Positions 59,621-64,000 of a stretch of 64,000 nucleotides of DNA are shown here, piece after piece. The DNA comes from a virus, in IMG/VR virus record IMGVR_UViG_3300035661_000029, positions 25,626-89,625 of that record. The stretch is one strand, 5' to 3'. Each line of letters opens with the position of its first letter. Within the stretch, counting starts at the first letter, position 1. The notes under the pieces were generated by a model. It saw only the letters and a list, made by a program, of their open reading frames with translations. It did not search any database and was not told the DNA's origin. The position numbers and the translations under genes were made by a program.

Positions 59621-60223
59621 ATGAAATTCTTTGGTGATGCTCACCTTCAACAGAACTTTCTAAAGGAAGCTGTTATTCCTTTGGACACAACATTCCCTGT
59701 AGTCCCAGTTGTAGGGCAAATCGTATTCAAAGATCGTATTCTTTACATCTGCGTTGAAATTACAGGCGGACTCCCATACTGGGTTCCACTCACAAATGAA
59801 ATTACGGCCTACACGTACATTCAAGCAACTGACGCTTCTGTCTGGACTGTTGACCACCCACTTAACACTTCTCAAGTAAGCGTTACTGTGTACGATACCT
59901 CTAACAGAGTTATCATCCCCGGTGAAGTTACAGTTACAGATCCATCGCAGGTTGTTGTTAACTTTGGAACACCAGCTCAAGGTAAGGTTGTTGTTCTTAC
60001 AGGTACGTTTGATGGACAGACAAAGCCAACCTACGCTTTCGAGTTCTTCCAGACAAATCCTTCTACCACTTGGACTATTCCACATGGTCTTGGACGCTAT
60101 CCAATCGTTCGTGTCTTCGTTGGTAATCAAGAAGTTCAACCTCAGACAGTTACATTCGACTCTCTTGACGTTCTTACCCTTACGTTCGCTGATGCGCAAG
60201 TTGGTCAAGCGAAGCTTATATAA
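59621..60223 (+). CDS. adhesin with two tandem WT-H-L modules
   Basis: 200 residues: a short N-terminal head (residues 1-60, AVIPLDTTFPVVPVVGQIVFKDRILYICVEITGG), then two copies of the ~65-residue module. Copy 1 has VWTVDHPLN - TVYDTSNRVIIPGEV (nt about 59808-60003); copy 2 has TWTIPHGLGRYPIVRVFVGNQEVQPQTV (nt about 60032-60222). Probably attaches to the baseplate or fibre tip as a receptor-contact protein. Confidence 0.6.
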   Translation: MKFFGDAHLQQNFLKEAVIPLDTTFPVVPVVGQIVFKDRILYICVEITGGLPYWVPLTNEITAYTYIQATDASVWTVDHPLNTSQVSVTVYDTSNRVIIPGEVTVTDPSQVVVNFGTPAQGKVVVLTGTFDGQTKPTYAFEFFQTNPSTTWTIPHGLGRYPIVRVFVGNQEVQPQTVTFDSLDVLTLTFADAQVGQAKLI

Positions 60224-60244
60224 TGTCCTATTTTTGCTAATTTC

Positions 60245-60252
60245 TATAAATG
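60245..60252 (+). promoter_or_regulatory. late promoter candidate (TATAAATG)
   Basis: One mismatch at the last base, 28 nt upstream of the broken GIY-YIG gene. Confidence 0.5.
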
Positions 60253-60280
60253 CTCTCATCCAAACAATGAGAGCATTAAC

Positions 60281-60899
60281 ATGGAAAAGAAATATGTCAG
60301 AGCGTCAAATAGAAAGCATCACATAGTTTATAAAACTACTTGTATTGTTACTGGAAGATACTATATTGGACTTCATAGCACCGATGACTTAAGTGATAGA
60401 TATTTAGGCAGTGGAAAACGACTGAGAAGATCAGTAAATAAGCATGGTGATGCTAATCATGTTAGAGAAATATTATATGAATACGCTTCTAGAAAAGAAG
60501 CATCCGATGCTGAAAAGATCCTTATAACAAAGGAAATGATGCTTGACAATAATTGCTTAAATTGTGGACCAGGGGTTAGGAGCAACAGATAGATCTGTAA
60601 CTAAGGATGAAACCAGAGCAAAGATGTGCAAGGCTCGGACTGGTATGAAATTAACAGAAGAGTCAAAGCGAAAGATAAGTGCAGCTAATAAGGGGTTGAA
60701 AAGGACACAAGAGCAGATAGAAGCAATGAAGACACGATTAACTGGAATTAAACTTCCACCTAGAACACCAGAGTATATTGCTAATTTAAAAGCCGCTGCT
60801 AAAACAGCGAAGAAAAGGATACCCATGACTCAAGAAACTAAATTAAAAATATCAAACAGCATGAAACTTGCAAGAGCAAGATCAGCTGAAACAATCTAA
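60281..60899 (+). pseudogene. GIY-YIG homing endonuclease, split by frameshift
   Basis: The N-terminal 95 residues hold a GIY-YIG domain closely similar to the broken copy at 7 kb (KHHIVYKTTCIVTGRYYIGLHSTDD, YLGSGKRLRRSVNKHG, EKILITKEMM). The first frame ends at NR-stop 60592. Removing one G from GGGG at 60572-60575 gives the expected ...GPGLGATDRSVTKDETRAKM and NUMOD3 repeats to 60899. The mobile gene is inserted between two adhesin genes of the module family. Confidence 0.75.
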
Positions 60900-60908
60900 G
60901 GAGCCAGT

Positions 60909-61148
60909 ATGGCACAAGTTATTCCTTCAGTGTACCGACACACTCAGTCCGTAGCAGCAGCTACGTGGACTATTACTCATAACCTTGGCGGAGCTTCTAG
61001 TCAAGCTATTCCAATCGTGGATGCGTTCATTATGGACAATGGGGTTCTTTCAAAGATCATTCCTGGTTCCGTTACAATTGCTGACAAAAATACTGTCATC
61101 TTGCAGTTCTCGATGGCAAGAAGTGGCGAAGCAATCGTTATTGCCTAA
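60909..61148 (+). CDS. stand-alone WT-H-LG module protein
   Basis: 79 residues, entirely one module: YRHTQSVAAATWTITHNLGG, then DAFIMDNGVLSKIIPGSVTIADKNTVILQF. Same fold type as the C-terminal parts of the fibre genes upstream. A single-domain tip protein or an exchangeable cassette. Confidence 0.6.
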   Translation: MAQVIPSVYRHTQSVAAATWTITHNLGGASSQAIPIVDAFIMDNGVLSKIIPGSVTIADKNTVILQFSMARSGEAIVIA

Positions 61149-61159
61149 GGAGAAAAAAT

Positions 61160-61396
61160 ATGTCAACAGGTGGTATCAAATTCTTTACATACACCCAAGT
61201 TTCTGAAGCCAAGGTATGGAATATCTTCCACGGCTTCGGGCACTACCCAGCTGTCGACGCTAAGGTGTATGATGACAATGGAGATCTTCAAAAAGCATTC
61301 CCATTGTCAGTAACGCACATCGATGAAAACAATGTTCAAGTCACGTGGTCATCCAATAGAAAGGGATACGTAAGTCTTGCATCCACAGTTGTCTAA
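61160..61396 (+). CDS. stand-alone WN-H-FG module protein
   Basis: 78 residues, one divergent module: FTYTQVSEAKVWNIFHGFGHYPAVDAKVYDDNGDLQKAFPLSVTHIDENNVQVTW. Follows the 79-aa paralogue by 11 nt with an AAGGAG site. Confidence 0.6.
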   Translation: MSTGGIKFFTYTQVSEAKVWNIFHGFGHYPAVDAKVYDDNGDLQKAFPLSVTHIDENNVQVTWSSNRKGYVSLASTVV

Positions 61397-61430
61397 TTTC
61401 GGACAGCAATAAAACATAACGGAGAAAAAT

Positions 61431-61889
61431 ATGTCAATCATTAGCAGCCTTGCTGAAGGACCTTTAGGTCAAGCCAAACTTATAATTGGAGCTGTTGTCA
61501 TAGCCTTGGCTGCCGTGGCGATAAGTGGTACGTTGTACTACATTCACCACTTGAGAACACAAGTAGCAACGCTAGAGGAGCAGAAGAATACTCTAGAAGC
61601 AAACAACAAAATCCTTCAGGAGAATAATATAGTCTTGAAGGATAATGCTATGAAGTTCTCAGAAGCAAATCAAACAAACCTTGGGACGGTAAAATCCCTT
61701 CTTTCAGAAAGAGCTGCAGCTCAAAAGGTCATCAACGACCTTGCACTAGCTTCCCAGAATGACAAGAAGGTAATCGCCAGTCTTAATGGAAAGATTGATG
61801 ACATGTTGAAGGATCCAAAGAATGACGGCGCAGTAGCCCCAGTTCTTCGTGAAACTATCCGCGGTGTGCAGAATGAATGGAGACAATAA
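61431..61889 (+). CDS. inner-membrane spanin (Rz-like)
   Basis: 152 residues: one N-terminal membrane segment (about 17-40, LIIGAVVIALAAVAISGTLYYI), then a long periplasmic coiled coil (VATLEEQKNTLEANNKILQENN and on). This is the i-spanin architecture for outer-membrane disruption in Gram-negative lysis. Its stop overlaps the lipoprotein start (TAATG). Confidence 0.8.
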   Translation: MSIISSLAEGPLGQAKLIIGAVVIALAAVAISGTLYYIHHLRTQVATLEEQKNTLEANNKILQENNIVLKDNAMKFSEANQTNLGTVKSLLSERAAAQKVINDLALASQNDKKVIASLNGKIDDMLKDPKNDGAVAPVLRETIRGVQNEWRQ

Positions 61890-62281
61890 TGAAACGCATC
61901 CTAACCATTATCGCTCTAGCTGTTCTTATTCCAGCCTGCAGCTGGAATAACCCAGACATCGTAAAGCCAGAACAGCAAGTGGCTGAAAGCGTGAAGTATG
62001 TTGTAAAGATTCCTCCAAAGGAACTAATGACTCTTCCAGAAGTGCAGAAGAAGCTTGACGTTGATACCGCGAAGCAGTCAGACATTGCTCGCTGGATCAT
62101 ATCAACTGAGATTCGTACAAAGGCTCTTGAAAATCAAATCATTGGCATCGCTTCATTTTTCAATGATGAGCAATCCAAGTTAGATGAACAAGCTAAATCT
62201 GAAAACACCAAGGCGGCTAATGACGCGATTGACGCTCAAGCTGGTGAGGCTAAGGCTGCCATCAGCAAAGAAGTTAAATGA
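61889..62281 (+). CDS. outer-membrane spanin lipoprotein (Rz1-like)
   Basis: 130 residues from ATG 61889, chosen over an in-frame ATG at 61877 because it gives a standard lipoprotein signal MKRILTIIALAVLIPAC with lipobox IPAC and Cys17. Mature part: YVVKIPPKELMTLPEVQ, then helix. Partner of the i-spanin; longer than lambda Rz1. Confidence 0.8.
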   Translation: MKRILTIIALAVLIPACSWNNPDIVKPEQQVAESVKYVVKIPPKELMTLPEVQKKLDVDTAKQSDIARWIISTEIRTKALENQIIGIASFFNDEQSKLDEQAKSENTKAANDAIDAQAGEAKAAISKEVK

Positions 62282-63867
62282 GCTGTGGCTGCGTACAACC
62301 GGCAAAGGCCGCTTTATGGACTCCCATTCCAGAGTTTAGACAGCCTACCGACATCCAACTCCACGAGAATATAGATTGCTATATGAGGAGAGCTGGAAAC
62401 CCTACCGGCTTAATGGATGATGCTGATCCGGTTAAAGCACCCGATAGAATTGAGAATACCTCTCTTACTTCTGACCTCGCGCTTCACGTCAATGAAACGT
62501 TCAAGCTAACGGATGGGTCAACTCGTACGCCAACATGGTCAATTAGTGGAATCAGCATTCCAGGATTCTCGATTGATCCAGCTACTGGCGTAATCAACTG
62601 CACCATAGCTGAAGCTGACGCGAATAAGAATTACAGGGTGATGGTCACAGCTTCAGATGGAGCTGGGATTATTGATGCTCGTGAGTTCAACTTCTATCCT
62701 AAGTCTGCTGACAAGGATGGTATAGTTAAGTTCGTAATACCTCTTGATGGTGACACTCATGTTACGTGCAACTTTGGTCCTCGCAGACCGCCTGCAGCAG
62801 GCGCGACTTCCAATCACAAGGGAATGGACTTTGCCAGAAAGGATCACTCGCTTGGAAATATTCTAGCAGCTGGAGACGGTACTGTAGTGCGCTGTGGGCC
62901 TGGTACGGGTTGGGGTAATGTAATCTTCATTGAACACAACGACGCGCAAGGCCGTTTAGTTGCCACTACCGTTTATGGACACTGGTCAGAAGCTTATGTT
63001 GCCGTAGGACAACACGTTGCTGCAGGTCAGAAGATTGCGAAGGAAGGAAATGTCGGCATAGGTACAGGAGCCCATCTTCACTTTGAAATGCACAAGGGAA
63101 AGTTTGGCAATCCAGTTGATCCAGCCCCTTACCTGAATGGTTCAACAGAGCTAGCAACATCTGGCGGAAGCGGTGGAGGTTCAGGACCTTCTACTCCAGT
63201 AACGCGCACAAACGTTGGAATGACTTCGAATGAAGCTATTAACTCTAACGCTGACTGCCCTCAAACTCTTCCAGCCGATACTAATCTTCCACCGAAGACA
63301 CCATCAGACGAACAGACACCGGATCTTCCAGCTAACAACAAAAACAAGTACAGAGCAGCATGTGCTATTGGTGACCCCCCACCCGTGCAGACAGTAAAGG
63401 ACGTAATTCTCGCCGAGTGTTCCGCCGAGGGATTAACTCCTGAGGAAGCAAACTTCATCTTGACAGTTGCTACCATCGAAAGTGGTCTCGACCCAGCTGC
63501 TAAGAATCCTACATCTTCAGCTACTGGACTTTATCAGATGCTTGACGCTATCGCGGTGAAGTATTTTGGCCTGCTCAACCTTTCACCAACGTGTGAAAAT
63601 AGAATTGACCCTGCAAAGTCAACTCGGGCAATGATCAAGTTCTTTCAATTGGAATTTAAGCCGTACTACCAGAACTACGTTTCGTCTGGTAAGACTAAGA
63701 TCGCCAACAAGACGATCGCTCAGACATCATGGTCAGTCCAATACCCAAATTTCACCATGGGCGAGTTCATGTACGGGCTTATTCACCACGATGGAGTTGG
63801 AAACGCCGTCTCGGGTACTGATAAGGGTGGAGTATCATACTGGCGCTCTAAGGTTAAGAGCGCTTAA
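62278..63867 (+). CDS. two-domain peptidoglycan hydrolase: M23 endopeptidase plus SLT-type transglycosylase
   Basis: 529 residues. After an N-terminal region and an Ig-like domain (about 60-140) comes a LytM/M23 peptidase: NHKGMDFA (His180, Asp184) and GAHLHFEMH (His266, His268). A Ser/Gly/Pro linker (285-365) leads to a lysozyme-like domain with VATIESGLDPAAKN (Glu401) and SSATGLYQML. It overlaps the o-spanin by four bases, which favours an endolysin, although no signal peptide is seen. A virion-associated tail enzyme is the alternative, since the gp5 here lacks lysozyme. Confidence 0.82.
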   Translation: MSCGCVQPAKAALWTPIPEFRQPTDIQLHENIDCYMRRAGNPTGLMDDADPVKAPDRIENTSLTSDLALHVNETFKLTDGSTRTPTWSISGISIPGFSIDPATGVINCTIAEADANKNYRVMVTASDGAGIIDAREFNFYPKSADKDGIVKFVIPLDGDTHVTCNFGPRRPPAAGATSNHKGMDFARKDHSLGNILAAGDGTVVRCGPGTGWGNVIFIEHNDAQGRLVATTVYGHWSEAYVAVGQHVAAGQKIAKEGNVGIGTGAHLHFEMHKGKFGNPVDPAPYLNGSTELATSGGSGGGSGPSTPVTRTNVGMTSNEAINSNADCPQTLPADTNLPPKTPSDEQTPDLPANNKNKYRAACAIGDPPPVQTVKDVILAECSAEGLTPEEANFILTVATIESGLDPAAKNPTSSATGLYQMLDAIAVKYFGLLNLSPTCENRIDPAKSTRAMIKFFQLEFKPYYQNYVSSGKTKIANKTIAQTSWSVQYPNFTMGEFMYGLIHHDGVGNAVSGTDKGGVSYWRSKVKSA

Positions 63868-63886
63868 GCAGCTCGATTAGCGACGC

Positions 63887-63931
63887 GTGGTTTAGCGTAC
63901 TTAGTAGTTTAGTCAGGTGGTTTAGCGTACT
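63887..63931. repeat. 15-bp direct repeat, two copies 30 bp apart
   Basis: GTGGTTTAGCGTACT at 63887-63901 and 63917-63931, in the gap after the hydrolase gene. Confidence 0.6.
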
Positions 63932-63936
63932 CATTT

Positions 63937-63969
63937 GAAAATGGCACTTCTTCAATAAGTGCCATTTTC
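63937..63969 (+). terminator. intrinsic terminator after the lysis genes
   Basis: Thirteen-bp perfect stem GAAAATGGCACTT / AAGTGCCATTTTC with a seven-nt loop; the T4 run in the 3' arm is part of the stem, so it works in either direction. Confidence 0.8.
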
Positions 63970-63970
63970 A

Positions 63971-63994
63971 CTGGCTGTTCATTTAACCAGCCAG
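63971..63994. terminator. second hairpin, CTGGCTG/CAGCCAG
   Basis: Seven-bp perfect stem with a ten-nt loop immediately after the first terminator; no U-tract seen before the window ends. Confidence 0.4.
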
Positions 63995-64000
63995 AGCAGT

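Noticed and set aside
63887-63931. Two 15-bp direct repeats as a CRISPR or att site
   Set aside because: Only two copies, no regular spacers, no integrase or cas gene; more likely a local duplication next to terminators.

Overview
The window is one contiguous piece of a T4-like contractile-tailed phage (myovirus) genome, probably infecting a Gram-negative host. Nearly all of it is virion-morphogenesis genes. The T4-type set recognised by sequence pattern is tube gp19, sheath gp18, gp15, neck gp13/gp14, capsid gp23, scaffold gp22, protease gp21, portal gp20, gp26, gp48, gp53, gp5, gp25 and gp6, with gp46/gp47 recombination nucleases and the late sigma factor gp55. A two-gene spanin set (inner-membrane plus lipoprotein) and a peptidoglycan hydrolase point to a Gram-negative host. 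The host genus cannot be read from the window, and no tRNA, integrase or CRISPR was seen.

Layout. (1) 1-9.5 kb, minus strand: neck, sheath and tube genes, with a broken GIY-YIG homing endonuclease between gp13 and gp14. (2) 9.6-12.3 kb: small genes, a three-helix membrane protein and a 465-aa candidate internal head protein. (3) 12.3-18.3 kb, minus: the head operon (portal, protease, core proteins, scaffold, major capsid). (4) 18.3-22.3 kb: a tape-measure candidate on the minus strand, divergent from gp26 and a small overlapping ORF on the plus strand. The latter two are joined by a canonical -1 slippery heptamer. (5) 22.3-27.3 kb: accessory region with decayed small genes, a palm-domain polymerase-like protein co-transcribed with a nucleoside deoxyribosyltransferase-like enzyme, a PD-(D/E)xK nuclease and two homing endonucleases (one decayed). 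(6) 27.3-31.3 kb, minus: gp46, a degenerate terminase-like protein, gp47 and gp55. (7) 31.5-54 kb, plus: nucleotidyltransferase, baseplate hub/spike/wedge genes and two giant wedge proteins (2871 and 1383 aa). (8) 54-61.4 kb, plus: adhesin/fibre genes built from a recurring ~70-residue C-terminal module, with another broken GIY-YIG gene. (9) 61.4-64 kb: lysis genes and terminators.

Regulation. Copies of the T4 late promoter motif TATAAATA (or one mismatch) lie 25-60 nt upstream of most structural gene groups on both strands, which fits the gp55 homologue encoded in the window. gp55 itself has a sigma70-like promoter. Three families of recurring protein modules link sheath, neck, baseplate and fibre proteins. 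Several intervals without intact genes hold coding-like frames broken by single indels or stops, while the long structural genes are all intact.
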